From assembly GCA_937980205.1 (NCBI GenBank), contig CALJKW010000012.1, positions 1 to 64,000 on the forward strand: DNA of 64,000 nt, read 5' to 3'. Positions within the stretch are counted from its first letter, which is position 1; every line of letters begins with the position of its first letter. Below are positions 29,790 to 38,523 of this stretch, piece by piece. This DNA comes from an uncultured Myxococcales bacterium. GTDB lineage: Bacteria; Myxococcota; Myxococcia; Myxococcales; Myxococcaceae. The notes beneath the pieces were generated by a model, which was not told the DNA's origin, ran no database searches, and worked only from the letters and a program-made list of their open reading frames with translations. The position numbers were made by a program, and so were the translations under genes.

Positions 29790-30416
29790 GTGCAGAAGAA
29801 ATGGGTGCTCCTCGTCGCGGTCACGGCGACGATCATCGCGCTGGATCAATGGACGAAGTACCTCGTCCTACGTGACCTCACCTATGCGTTCGAGGGGGCC
29901 AGCGACTTCGGCGCGCGGCTGAAGATCTTCACCCACGACGCGCCGCAGGCCGGCCTCTACGAGCAGCACTACCGGTCGAAGCCGCCGTACGTCATCTCGC
30001 AGGACTTCTTCCGCTTCCGGTACGCCGAGAACCCCGGCGCCGCGTTCGGCCTGTTCCGCAACCTGCCCGAGGGGCTGCGCGGGCCGCTGTTCCACCTCGT
30101 CTCCATCGGCGCGGTGTTCCTCATCCTCCACTACTTCCGGAAGCTGCAGGGGACGAAGCAAGAGGCGTGGGCCATCGGCGGCCTGCCGCTCGTCTTAGGC
30201 GGAGCGATCGGCAACTACATCGACCGCCTCTCGCGCGGCTTCGTCATCGACTTCATCGACGCCCACTGGAAAGAAGACCCGTCGCTCGCGTGGCCGGCGT
30301 TCAACATCGCCGACTCGGCCATCGTCGTCGGAGTCATCATGCTGTTCATCGATTCGTACGTGCGCAAGGAAGTGAAGGACACCAAGAAGGCCGCGATCCC
30401 GGAGCCCGCGAAATGA
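29790..30416 (+). CDS. lspA: Lipoprotein signal peptidase (signal peptidase II)
   Basis: 208 residues from GTG 29790, longer than the usual about 160. It cuts the signal peptide from diacylglyceryl-prolipoproteins in the inner membrane. The family signatures are present: ENPGAAFGLF near residue 77, GNYIDRL (catalytic Asp) near 140, and FNIADSAIV (second catalytic Asp) near 172. Four hydrophobic segments are visible. The extra length is a periplasmic loop between TM1 and TM2 (about residues 30-75). TATAGG lies 8 bases upstream of the GTG. The stop overlaps the ATG of lgt, so both lipoprotein enzymes are coupled. Confidence 0.92.
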   Translation: MQKKWVLLVAVTATIIALDQWTKYLVLRDLTYAFEGASDFGARLKIFTHDAPQAGLYEQHYRSKPPYVISQDFFRFRYAENPGAAFGLFRNLPEGLRGPLFHLVSIGAVFLILHYFRKLQGTKQEAWAIGGLPLVLGGAIGNYIDRLSRGFVIDFIDAHWKEDPSLAWPAFNIADSAIVVGVIMLFIDSYVRKEVKDTKKAAIPEPAK

Positions 30417-31672
30417 TGCCCGTGCTGTATCGCTTCACCTTCAACGGCCCGGTCGGGCACGTCATCGCCTACCTGCTCGCGCTGGGCATCGTCGCCTACT
30501 CCGCGTGGAGCGGCTGGAAGACGGCGCTCGGCCCGCTCGACCCGAAGACCGGCAAGTACAAAGAGCCGACGCGCGAGCAGCGCATGGAGCGCGCGCGCAC
30601 GTACGGGCTCATCGGCGTCGTCATCGCCGCGTTCGGTCTCTGGTACGCGCTGCCCGACGTGCCGCTGATCGGCAAAGGCAAGGGCGAGGGCGTGCCGCTG
30701 CACACGTACGGCATCCTCATCGGCATCGGCTTCCTGGGCGCGGTCAGCATCTCGGCCTACCTCGCGGAGCGGGAGTGGACGGGCGAGAAGGGCAAGAAGA
30801 TGAAGGAGCAGATCTTCGATCTCGCCTTCTACGTCTTCGTCGGCGGCATCGGCGGCGCGGTGCTGCTGTTCAACATCGTGAACATCAAAGAGGTGCTCGC
30901 CGCGGGCCCGCAGATGGGCATGGTGTTCCAGGGCGGCCTGGTGGCGGCGGCCGCCGTCGCGTACTGGTACGGGAAGAAGAACGACATCGACTTCCTGCGG
31001 CTGTCGGACATCGGCCTGCCGACGGTGTCGCTCGGCAGCGCGTTCGGGCGCCTGGGCTGCTTCTCGGCGGGCTGCTGCTGGGGCAAGCCGCGCGCGGCGG
31101 ACGCGGCGATCGCGGTGAAGTTCCCCGGCTCGCAGGTGCAGGACCTCATCGGCACGCACAGCGGCGGCGTCTCGAGCGCGGCGTACGCCTCGATGTCCGA
31201 CGCTCGCAACGAGACGCGGTGGGTCATCGAGCAGACCGGCGAGGTCTTCAAGGACGCGGTGCCGGGCGCGGTGCGGATCAGCGACTGGGTCGCGCAGCAC
31301 GGTCACACGCTGCCGATTCACCCGACGCAGCTGTACGAGGCGGCGATTCAGTTCACGCTCTTCGCGCTGTTCATCTCGCTGCGGCCGTTCCGCAAGTTCC
31401 ACGGGATGATCGCCGGCATCTGGCTGATGGTGTACGCGATCGAGCGCAGCACCGTGGAGCTGTTCCGCGGCGACGGCGAGCGCGGCACCATTCACGGGTG
31501 GATCGACGCGATCCCCCGCGAGGCGTGGTGGAACATCTCGACCAGCCAGTTCGGCTCGATCTGCATCTTCTCGCTCGGCGCCTGGCTCCTGGTGACGCAG
31601 TACCGCAAGTACGCCTCGCGGCCGAAGCTCGAGCTGCCCACGGCGAACGACGCCCGCAGCGCTGCCGCCTGA
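30413..31672 (+). CDS. lgt: Prolipoprotein diacylglyceryl transferase
   Basis: 419 residues, much longer than the usual 270-290. Lgt transfers diacylglycerol to the lipobox Cys, the step before LspA. Conserved parts are HTYGILIGIGF, FQGGLVAAAAVAYW, GRLGCFSAGCCWG (the divergent form of GRIGNF seen in myxobacteria and Bacteroidetes) and HPTQLYEA. Differences: an N-terminal extension of about 90 residues with two extra hydrophobic segments, and an insertion of about 60 residues between the GRLG motif and HPTQLYE. It overlaps lspA by 4 bases. This pair sits inside a region dense in lipoprotein genes. Confidence 0.9.
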   Translation: MMPVLYRFTFNGPVGHVIAYLLALGIVAYSAWSGWKTALGPLDPKTGKYKEPTREQRMERARTYGLIGVVIAAFGLWYALPDVPLIGKGKGEGVPLHTYGILIGIGFLGAVSISAYLAEREWTGEKGKKMKEQIFDLAFYVFVGGIGGAVLLFNIVNIKEVLAAGPQMGMVFQGGLVAAAAVAYWYGKKNDIDFLRLSDIGLPTVSLGSAFGRLGCFSAGCCWGKPRAADAAIAVKFPGSQVQDLIGTHSGGVSSAAYASMSDARNETRWVIEQTGEVFKDAVPGAVRISDWVAQHGHTLPIHPTQLYEAAIQFTLFALFISLRPFRKFHGMIAGIWLMVYAIERSTVELFRGDGERGTIHGWIDAIPREAWWNISTSQFGSICIFSLGAWLLVTQYRKYASRPKLELPTANDARSAAA

Positions 31673-31674
31673 AG

Positions 31675-31680
31675 TAGAGT
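31675..31680 (+). promoter_or_regulatory. Putative -10 element (TAGAGT)
   Basis: TAGAGT, 10 bases before the GTG at 31691, right after the lgt stop. It may start a separate transcript for the coiled-coil protein. No -35 is seen. Confidence 0.3.
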
Positions 31681-31690
31681 CTGACCCCGC

Positions 31691-32425
31691 GTGCCGCCCC
31701 CGCAGGTCCAGGCTCACACCTCCGAGACGTTGAGCGATGAGCTCGACAAGCTCTCCGACGAGATCGAAGGGCTGCGCGCGAACTACGAGCAGTACTTCCT
31801 CGGCATCGAGCGCAAGCCGCCCACCCAGCGGCACGACAAGCTGAAGAAGCGCGTGAACGCCATCATGACGACGACGGTCAAGCAGACCGCCGTGAAGTTC
31901 AAGGCGCAGTCGATCAACGCGAAGCTCATCACGTACGAGCGGCTGTGGACGCGCACGCTGAAGGAGATGGAAGACGGCACGTACCGCCGCGACGTCTTCA
32001 AGGCGAAGCTGCACCGCAAGGAGCAGGAAGAGGTGAAGCCTCCGCCGCCTCCGCCCGAGGCGCTGAAGGTGCAGCCGCCGCCTCCTCCTCCGGAGGCGCT
32101 GCTGCAGGCCAAGCCCGGCGCTGCTCAAGCCGCACCTGCGCGCCCGTCGGCGCCGGGAGCGGCCGCGGTGGCGAAGCCGGCGGCGCCCGTCGCGGCGCCG
32201 GCAGGGCAGCTGTCGGATCAGAAGCTGCGCGCGATCTACGACGCGTACGTGACGGCGAAGAAGCGGTGCAACGAGGACACGAGCAAGCTCTCGTTCGACT
32301 CGGTCGCGCACACGCTGCGGCAGCAGGTGCCGGCGCTGATGAAGCAGCACAACGCGAAGAGCGTCGAGTTCAAGGTCGTGATCAAGGACGGCAAGGCCGT
32401 CTTGCGGGCATTGCCCAAGGAGTAG
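31691..32425 (+). CDS. Coiled-coil protein, MXAN_5187-like
   Basis: 244 residues from GTG 31691. Residues about 10-120 are a coiled coil (SDELDKLSDEIEGLRANYEQ, then KKRVNAIMTTT). Residues 120-180 are a Pro/Ala linker. Residues about 180-244 (LSDQKLRAIYDAYVTAKKRC, ending VEFKVVIKDGKAVLRALPKE) look like the C-terminal domain named MXAN_5187 in myxobacteria, recalled from family knowledge and not checked. No signal or TM, so it is cytoplasmic. Function unknown. Confidence 0.72.
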   Translation: MPPPQVQAHTSETLSDELDKLSDEIEGLRANYEQYFLGIERKPPTQRHDKLKKRVNAIMTTTVKQTAVKFKAQSINAKLITYERLWTRTLKEMEDGTYRRDVFKAKLHRKEQEEVKPPPPPPEALKVQPPPPPPEALLQAKPGAAQAAPARPSAPGAAAVAKPAAPVAAPAGQLSDQKLRAIYDAYVTAKKRCNEDTSKLSFDSVAHTLRQQVPALMKQHNAKSVEFKVVIKDGKAVLRALPKE

Positions 32426-32465
32426 GGCTACACTTCCTCCCGGCCGGTCGTTGACGGAGGTGGTC

Positions 32466-34325
32466 ATGCGCGCTTCCTGGTTCAGCCGTACTGCTGCCGT
32501 GGTGCTGGTGGGGACGACGTTCTTCGGCTGCGGGATGGAGGTTCTGCCCCGCCTCAACGACGGCTCCGGTACCGTCATCGTCGAGGAGCCGCTCGACCCG
32601 AACATGCGCGGCGCGTTCGCGCCACGTCCCGCGGTCTCAGGCGGCACGCTCATCGCGCTGCGGGACGCCCAGCACGTCGTCGCGGCCGACCCCGACACGG
32701 ACATGGTGTGGAAGGTTCGGGTCACCGGCGGGACTCCGGTGGGAGCGGCGCTGCGCATCGGCGACGAGCCCGGGCGCCTCGTCGAGGACAACGCCCAGCG
32801 CGTTCACGTCGCGCTCCGCCGCGGCAACGCGATCGCGACCATCGACGTCAGCAGCAACCCGCGCGTGCTCGTGCGGAGGGCGGCGTGCACCGAGCCGCGG
32901 GGCATCGCGTTCGACGCTGCGAGCGATCGCGTCGTCGTCGCGTGCGCGGACGGCCAGGTCGTCTCGTTCGCGGCCGGCGGCGGTGAGGCGGTGTCGCGGC
33001 TGCAGCTCGCCTTCGACGACCTGCGCGACATCGCGGTCGTGCCGGGCGGCTTCTTGATCTCGCGGTTCCACTCGGCGGACCTGCTGTCGGTCGACGGCAA
33101 CGGCAACGTGGTCAACCGCGCCGAGCAGCCGCCCTTCGAGCTGCAGGAGTTCTCGTTCGACGCCGGCCCGGCGGGCCGGGTGCGCACGTTCACCGCCGGC
33201 GTCGCGTGGCGCATGACGCTCTCGCCGCAGGGCGCGTTGATGACGTTCCAGCGCGGTCAGACGAGCACCATCGCGCTCGCCAGCCTGTCGGGCAGCAAGC
33301 CCGACGGCGGCTTCAACACCGGCGGTGGGGGCAGCCCGTACGGCGGCGGCTCAGGCGGCTGCGCGCCGGCCGGCGTGGTGCAGAGCGAGCTGCTGACGCC
33401 GATGCGCTCGGAGCCCATCTCGCTGTTCGGCTCGCTGCCGGTCGACGTCGCCTCGAACGGCACGAAGGTCGCCGTGGTGATGGCGGCGGACAACATGCTC
33501 ATCGAGATGCCGCTGGGCCTGGGCGGGCCGCCGCCTCCTCCGGGAGTCGACCCCGCCTGCTTCGACCAGATGCTGCAGCGGCCGCAGCCGGTGCCCGGCC
33601 AGCCGGTCGCCGTCGTCATCGTGGGCGACACGACCGTGGTGCAGACGCGGTTCCCCGGCGGCGTGATGGTGGCGACGTCGCTGGTGCAGTTCCCGATGCA
33701 GGTGCCGAAGGACGAGGGCCACATGATGTTCCACGCGCAGACTCCGTCGGGGCTCGCGTGCGCGTCGTGTCACCCCGAAGGGCGCGACGACGGCCGCGTC
33801 TGGAACTTCGACCGCGACGGCCTGCGCCGGACCCAGACGGTGGCGGGCGGCCTGATGGCGACGGCCCCGTTCCACTGGGACGGCACGCTGCCGACCATCG
33901 AGTCGCTGATGAACGAGGTGTTCGTGGGCCGCATGGGGCACCCCAGCGTGGTGCCCAGTCGGGCGCTCGTGCTCTCGAGCTGGCTCGACACCATTCCCCG
34001 CCCCGCGCCGCGCGACGCAGATGCCGCGGCCGCCGTGCGCGGCAAGGAGCTGTTCGAGAAGGCGAGCGTCGGCTGCGCCGGCTGCCACAGCGGGCCGATG
34101 CTGACGAACAACACCTCCGCAGACGTCGGCACCGGGCACCGGTTCCAGGTGCCGTCGCTGATCGGCCTCGCCGCCCGCGCGCCGTTCATGCACAACGGCT
34201 GCGCGAAGACGCTCGAGGAGCGGTTCACGGTGGCGGGGTGTGGCGGTGGAGACAAGCACGGCGTGACGTCGCAGCTGAGCCCGGCGGAGATTGCCGACCT
34301 CGTCGCGTACTTGAAGACGCTCTGA
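32466..34325 (+). CDS. Di-haem cytochrome c lipoprotein with N-terminal propeller
   Basis: 619 residues from ATG 32466, with GGAGG upstream. MRASWFSRTAAVVLVGTTFFGC is a lipoprotein signal. Residues about 50-390 are a beta-propeller (GGTLIALRDAQHVVAADPDT, and later similar strands). Two haem-binding motifs follow: CASCH near 435 and CAGCH near 539, each with Met-containing segments. The combination resembles di-haem cytochrome c peroxidase/MauG-type electron carriers, but the propeller domain is fused in front. It probably transfers electrons at the outer face. TACACT (32429-32434) lies 31 bases upstream, giving a normal leader here. Confidence 0.87.
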   Translation: MRASWFSRTAAVVLVGTTFFGCGMEVLPRLNDGSGTVIVEEPLDPNMRGAFAPRPAVSGGTLIALRDAQHVVAADPDTDMVWKVRVTGGTPVGAALRIGDEPGRLVEDNAQRVHVALRRGNAIATIDVSSNPRVLVRRAACTEPRGIAFDAASDRVVVACADGQVVSFAAGGGEAVSRLQLAFDDLRDIAVVPGGFLISRFHSADLLSVDGNGNVVNRAEQPPFELQEFSFDAGPAGRVRTFTAGVAWRMTLSPQGALMTFQRGQTSTIALASLSGSKPDGGFNTGGGGSPYGGGSGGCAPAGVVQSELLTPMRSEPISLFGSLPVDVASNGTKVAVVMAADNMLIEMPLGLGGPPPPPGVDPACFDQMLQRPQPVPGQPVAVVIVGDTTVVQTRFPGGVMVATSLVQFPMQVPKDEGHMMFHAQTPSGLACASCHPEGRDDGRVWNFDRDGLRRTQTVAGGLMATAPFHWDGTLPTIESLMNEVFVGRMGHPSVVPSRALVLSSWLDTIPRPAPRDADAAAAVRGKELFEKASVGCAGCHSGPMLTNNTSADVGTGHRFQVPSLIGLAARAPFMHNGCAKTLEERFTVAGCGGGDKHGVTSQLSPAEIADLVAYLKTL

Positions 34326-34350
34326 ACCCGAGCGGAGGAAAATCCGCGCG

Positions 34351-34369
34351 CACTGAGCTTGTCGAAGTG
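34351..34369 (+). repeat. REP-like element (CTTCGACAAGCTCAG core)
   Basis: Palindromic stretch CACTGAGCTTGTCGAAGTG, a common REP core in many bacteria, in the spacer downstream of the cytochrome gene. A second arm-like TTCGACTCGCGTCGGTCCGC follows near 34428. Confidence 0.5.
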
Positions 34370-34464
34370 CCCGGGCGATCTGGGCAGCGCCTTCTCGAAG
34401 GCAACAGCCATCAGCGCCCGGACCCGTTCGACTCGCGTCGGTCCGCTGTCGCGGCCGACGCGGC

Positions 34465-34638
34465 TCAGGGTGCACGGCTTCGTGATTCGCGGTCCCTCGG
34501 CTGCACGAGCTCGACGCCTTCGCTCAGGTCGGGCAGCGGCTTCTCCTGCACGCCGTACCCGAACGCGAGCCACGTCAGCGCTCCGCCGGCGATGACGGCG
34601 GCGAGGATGAGCGCCCAGAGCTGCGCCTTTCGGCTCAT
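34465..34638 (-). CDS. Single-TM microprotein
   Basis: 57 residues from ATG 34638, whose first bases overlap the TGA of the RelE-fusion gene (ATGA). MSRKAQLWALILAAVIAGGA then LTWLAFGYGV gives one TM helix (about residues 7-30) after a positive N-terminus, and a polar acidic tail. The 4-base overlap and the clean TM make it a real gene, though it is very short. It is third in the kinase/RelE-fusion operon, so it may be a membrane partner of the fusion protein or of the kinase. Confidence 0.65.
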   Translation of the reverse strand: MSRKAQLWALILAAVIAGGALTWLAFGYGVQEKPLPDLSEGVELVQPRDRESRSRAP

Positions 34639-35858
34639 CGCGCCTTCGCCTGGCGCACGTAGCGGTCCAGGTCCTCGCGGTCGATGAGCGAGAGGATGTC
34701 GACGCTGTCGTCGGTGTTGCGCCGGTAGATGAGCCGCACGTCGGTGGCGACGCGCACGCGGTAGTAGCCGTCCAGCCCCTGCAGCGGCAGCGCGCGCAGG
34801 CTCGGGTGCCGGTAGTTCTCGGCGAGCAGGTACGCCTGCTTGAACGCGGCGCGCTGCAGCCTCAGGTCCCAGCCGGACAGCGAGTCGTAGAACTCGTTCG
34901 TGAAGCGAGGCATCTTCCAGTCGCGCGGCGCCTCTTCGACGACGTCGCTCTCTTCGTCGCTGGCCGGCGCCGCGGGCACGGCGGGCGCGGGCGCGGGCTC
35001 CGGCTTCGCCTGTTGCTGCTGTGCTTTCAGCGCCTCGAGCTCGGCCTCGAGCTTCTGCGCCTGCTCCTTCGCGTGGTCGAGCTCGCGCAGCTGCTTCTCG
35101 GACATCTTCGCCTTCGCGCGGGCGCGGGCCTTGTCGAGCTCGAGCTTGAGCTGGGAGATCTCGTTGCCCTGCCGGTCGATGGTCTTGCGCGCCTTCGACA
35201 GCTCCTTGTTCGCCTCGGCCTCGTCCTGCCGCGCGGCCTTGAGCTGCGCGGCGATCTCGTCCGCGCGCGCCTTCGCCTTCTCGGCGAGGTCCTTCGCGCG
35301 CGCGAGCTCCTTCTCGAGGTCGGCGCCCTCGCGCGGCTCGTTGCTCGGCTTGGGCGCGTTCTTCGCCGCGGGCGGAACCGTGCCGCTGCCGCCGTAGTAG
35401 GCCTTCGCGAGCAGGTCGAGCGACGGGTGCGCCTGCTTGCGGACCTCGGGCTGCGGGTCCGAGAGCAGCCGCCACAGCACGAGCACGCGGAAGTCCTCGA
35501 GCTCGGCGGTGACGGCGAGGCGCATGGCGACCTCGGGCGTGAGCGTGACGTCGTCGAGCGCGGGGAACTCGTAGATGGCGCGCAACAGCTCGACGACGGC
35601 GGCGCGCGCCTCGGGCCGCTCGCGGATCTCGTCGGCCAGGTGGTCGGCCTTCTGCACGCCGGACAGCTTGTCGATGCGGAAGCCGGGGATGGACAGGCGC
35701 AGCTTCTGGAACAGCTCGCCCAGCTCTTTGTCGGTGAACGAGAGGTAGAGGAAGACCGAGAGGCCGTCGCGGGAGACCTCGTGCAGCGGGGCATCGCCGT
35801 CCTCGGGCGGCAGCTTCAGCGCGGCGCGGTCCAGCGGCGGGGCGGAGGCTTCCGACAT
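34635..35858 (-). CDS. Coiled-coil protein with C-terminal RelE/ParE-like domain
   Basis: 407 residues from ATG 35858. Residues 1-160: an unknown helical domain (VFLYLSFTDKELGELFQKLR). Residues about 170-290: a long charged coiled coil. Residues about 318-407: a RelE/ParE-like toxin fold (PRFTNEFYDSLSGWDLRLQ, HPSLRALPLQGLDGYYRVRV, DVRLIYRRNTDDSVDILSLID). RelE-type toxins cut mRNA at the ribosome; ParE-type act on gyrase. No antitoxin gene is next to it, so the domain may be a protein- or RNA-binding module, or be held in check by the coiled coil in cis. It starts 12 bases downstream of the kinase gene and overlaps the microprotein gene. Confidence 0.82.
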   Translation of the reverse strand: MSEASAPPLDRAALKLPPEDGDAPLHEVSRDGLSVFLYLSFTDKELGELFQKLRLSIPGFRIDKLSGVQKADHLADEIRERPEARAAVVELLRAIYEFPALDDVTLTPEVAMRLAVTAELEDFRVLVLWRLLSDPQPEVRKQAHPSLDLLAKAYYGGSGTVPPAAKNAPKPSNEPREGADLEKELARAKDLAEKAKARADEIAAQLKAARQDEAEANKELSKARKTIDRQGNEISQLKLELDKARARAKAKMSEKQLRELDHAKEQAQKLEAELEALKAQQQQAKPEPAPAPAVPAAPASDEESDVVEEAPRDWKMPRFTNEFYDSLSGWDLRLQRAAFKQAYLLAENYRHPSLRALPLQGLDGYYRVRVATDVRLIYRRNTDDSVDILSLIDREDLDRYVRQAKAR

Positions 35859-35870
35859 GGGAGGCCCCTC

Positions 35871-37262
35871 TTACCGTCGTTTGGCTCCCGCTTGCTTCTT
35901 TCGCGCGGGCGGCGTCGGCTTCTTCCGCTTCGGCACCGGCCGGTCGGGCGGAGGCTTCGGCTCGGGCTGCGCCACCGCGGGCTGCGTCGGCTCGGCGGGC
36001 GCCACCGCGGGCTGCTGCTGCGTCATCGCCGGCGGCAGCGGGACGAGCTGCTCCGGCGGGCGCGTGAGCCTCCACAAGAGCACGAGCACGAGGCCGATGA
36101 AGAGCCCTCCGCCGAGGCCGATGGCCCAGATGGGGACCTCGGCGCGCCGCTGCAGCCGCGGCACCGGCTCGGTGCGGGCGCGGCGCTCGCGCGCGGCGGT
36201 CGGCGCGGGGCGCGGGTCTTTCACCGCGGGCATCGACGGCTCGGTCACCGCCGGCGGAGCGCCGAGGTCGTGGTCGACGATGGCCTCGAGCTGCGCGGTC
36301 GCGCGCGGGCCGCTGCCGCCGAGCTCGTCGCCGAGGAGCTTCTGGATGCGCTTCTTGAGCTCCTTCGCGCTCGCCGGCCGCTGCGCGGGCTCCTTGTGCA
36401 TCGTCCACGCGACGAGGTCGTCGATCGCCTTCGGCAGCGTCTTCACGATGCTCGTGACCCGGGGAGCCGGGCGCTCGACGTGGCTCAGCATCTTGCGCAC
36501 CGAGCTCTCGTCGTCGAACGGCAGCTTGCCGGTGAGCATCTCGAACATCACGCAGCCGAGCGCGTAGAGGTCGCTCGCGGCGGTGACGGCCTCGCCGTTC
36601 ACCTGCTCGGGGCTCATGTAGTCGGGCGTGCCGACGATCGCGCTGACGAGGGTCTTCGGCGCGTCGCGGCCGCTCTGGCCGGTGTGCTTCGCGATGCCGA
36701 AGTCGATGAGCTTCACCTGCGCACCGCTTCCGGTGCGGGCGAGGAAGAGGTTCGAGGGCTTGAGGTCCCGGTGGATGACGCCGGCGGCGTGCACGGCCTC
36801 GAGCGCGTCGAGCACCTCGACCATCCAGGTGAGCACCTCGCGCGGGTCGAGCGGAGCGCCGTGCTGGATCACCTCCTCGAAGGAGCGGCCCTCGAGGAAC
36901 TCCATGACCATGTAGTGGGTGCCGTCGCCGAGCTCTCCGATGGAGAGGATGTCGACCATCGCGCGGTGCGAGATGGCCTTCAGCGCGCGGGCTTCTCCGA
37001 GGAAGCGGCCGACGAGCTCGGTGTCGTTCGCGAAGACGGGCTTGAGCGTCTTGATGGCCACGCGGCGGCCGGCGTCGGTCTTCGCTTCGTAGACGACCCC
37101 CATGCCGCCTCCGCCGAGGCGGGCGGTGATTTCGTAGTCGTCGATGCGCTGACCGACGAGATCCGCTGGAGGGGCCGCGGCCGTCACGTTCTCGTCCGAG
37201 CCTCCCCCTGGGAGCGACCTCGTGTCCAGGGCACGGCTGCCCGGTTTGGCGCTGCGGCTCAT
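35871..37262 (-). CDS. Membrane-anchored Ser/Thr protein kinase
   Basis: 463 residues from ATG 37262. The longer reading from ATG 37283 would overlap the start of the plus-strand gene at 37282, and GTG 37187 follows a GGGGGAGG and is another candidate. Kinase motifs in order: GGGGMGVVYEA, VAIKTLKP, HRDLKPSN (canonical), DFGIAKHTG, GTPDYMSPEQ. A TM helix near residues 380-400 (AIGLGGGLFIGLVLVLLW) and a Pro/Lys-rich tail follow, so the kinase faces the cytoplasm with a short outside end. It heads the operon with the RelE-fusion and microprotein genes, which may be its substrates. Confidence 0.92.
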   Translation of the reverse strand: MSRSAKPGSRALDTRSLPGGGSDENVTAAAPPADLVGQRIDDYEITARLGGGGMGVVYEAKTDAGRRVAIKTLKPVFANDTELVGRFLGEARALKAISHRAMVDILSIGELGDGTHYMVMEFLEGRSFEEVIQHGAPLDPREVLTWMVEVLDALEAVHAAGVIHRDLKPSNLFLARTGSGAQVKLIDFGIAKHTGQSGRDAPKTLVSAIVGTPDYMSPEQVNGEAVTAASDLYALGCVMFEMLTGKLPFDDESSVRKMLSHVERPAPRVTSIVKTLPKAIDDLVAWTMHKEPAQRPASAKELKKRIQKLLGDELGGSGPRATAQLEAIVDHDLGAPPAVTEPSMPAVKDPRPAPTAARERRARTEPVPRLQRRAEVPIWAIGLGGGLFIGLVLVLLWRLTRPPEQLVPLPPAMTQQQPAVAPAEPTQPAVAQPEPKPPPDRPVPKRKKPTPPARKKQAGAKRR

Positions 37263-37281
37263 GCAGGGCAGAGTGGCGTTC

Positions 37282-38523
37282 ATGACGACGCGTTCGTTGC
37301 TCGGTGGCGCCCTGGTGCTGCTGGCGTGCGGCGGACCGGCGCGTCTGCCGGCCGGAGGTCCCGACGCCGGCTTCTGCCCTTCCGCGATGAGCTTCCAGTC
37401 GTACTGGGGTTTCGCGGGCGAGCCGCAGTCGGCGCGCGTCGACGTCGGCGCACCTCCGGTCTGTTACTCGCAGCAGCCCACCTCGGCCACGGCGAGCGTC
37501 GCGATGCCCGATGGAGGCACCATCTCCGCGACGGCGTCGCTCGGCGCCTTCGGCCCGTACGTCTACGCCGACGTGCGCTTCAGCTCGTCCGCCGTCGGTC
37601 GACACGTCGTCGCGGCGCGCTTCGAGCCGCTCGGGGTCGAGCAGACGACGGTCTTCGAGTCGGTGCGGCGGGTCGCTGACGCGGGCGTCGTCATCCCCGG
37701 CCGCTGCAGCTCGCTCTTTCAGACGCGGCTCGGCTGGGCGTGCGGGGGAGACCTCTTCACGCCAGGCGGCAGCCGCACGCCGTTCTCTGCGTCTGCGCAG
37801 GAGTGCATGCCGCACGGCACCGCGGCCCGGGTGTCCTGCGTCAGCGGGCAGGAGGTGCGGCTCTACGACTTCAGCGGGAACACGCCCCTGCTGCTCGAGT
37901 CGCGCCCGATGCTGTCGATCGCGCTGATGGCGGCCGACGCGCGCTGGCTCGTGCTCGAGCGGATCAACCCGAACGAGGTCGTCGGGCTGCCGCTGACCGC
38001 GACCGGCTACGGAGCTCCGGTGTCGTTCGGCACCGAGCTGCGTGCCGTCGCGCTGCTCGACACGCAAGCACTCGCGGTTGCGTCCCTCTCGGTCGACGGA
38101 GAAACGGGGACGCGGGTGTGTCTTCATGGTCTGGACGCGACGGGGCTGAAGCCCGGGCCCGACTGCCGGCACATCGGCGGAAGATTTGCCGGCGTCGAGC
38201 CGAGCGCGGTGTGGATCATGCGGGAGACCAAGGCTCGCGGTGTCACCCGCGTGACGTACGAGGGCTCCTGGCAGCTCACCACGTGGGACGCGCCGAACAA
38301 CGCCGCCATCGCGCGGCACACGGGCGATGGCGTCGCCGCGCGCATGCCGACCATCTCGTTCTCGGCGGACATGAGCGGGTGCTTCGCGATCGCCCGGAAT
38401 CAGCTCGAGCACTTCGCGTCGTCGGCAGACTGCCGCGACTACGAGGTGCGCCCCGACCTCATCTGGTCGATCGAGACGGACGGCCTCAACGAGGAGACGC
38501 GGGTGCGCTTCCGGGCGCGGTAG
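37282..38523 (+). CDS. Lipoprotein of unknown function
   Basis: 413 residues from ATG 37282; MTTRSLLGGALVLLACGGPA is a lipoprotein signal. The body is beta-rich, with strands and paired Cys residues that suggest a propeller-type fold, but no motif I recognise. Its start codon is back-to-back with the longest start of the kinase gene on the other strand, so the two promoters must lie inside each other's 5' coding ends or the kinase starts later. Its 3' end overlaps the convergent M28 gene by 38 bases. Confidence 0.75.
   Translation: MTTRSLLGGALVLLACGGPARLPAGGPDAGFCPSAMSFQSYWGFAGEPQSARVDVGAPPVCYSQQPTSATASVAMPDGGTISATASLGAFGPYVYADVRFSSSAVGRHVVAARFEPLGVEQTTVFESVRRVADAGVVIPGRCSSLFQTRLGWACGGDLFTPGGSRTPFSASAQECMPHGTAARVSCVSGQEVRLYDFSGNTPLLLESRPMLSIALMAADARWLVLERINPNEVVGLPLTATGYGAPVSFGTELRAVALLDTQALAVASLSVDGETGTRVCLHGLDATGLKPGPDCRHIGGRFAGVEPSAVWIMRETKARGVTRVTYEGSWQLTTWDAPNNAAIARHTGDGVAARMPTISFSADMSGCFAIARNQLEHFASSADCRDYEVRPDLIWSIETDGLNEETRVRFRAR

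Noticed and set aside
34465..38412. Long minus-strand frame covering three genes
   Set aside because: It only contains the 57-residue microprotein as a real part; the rest is out-of-frame with the kinase and RelE-fusion genes.
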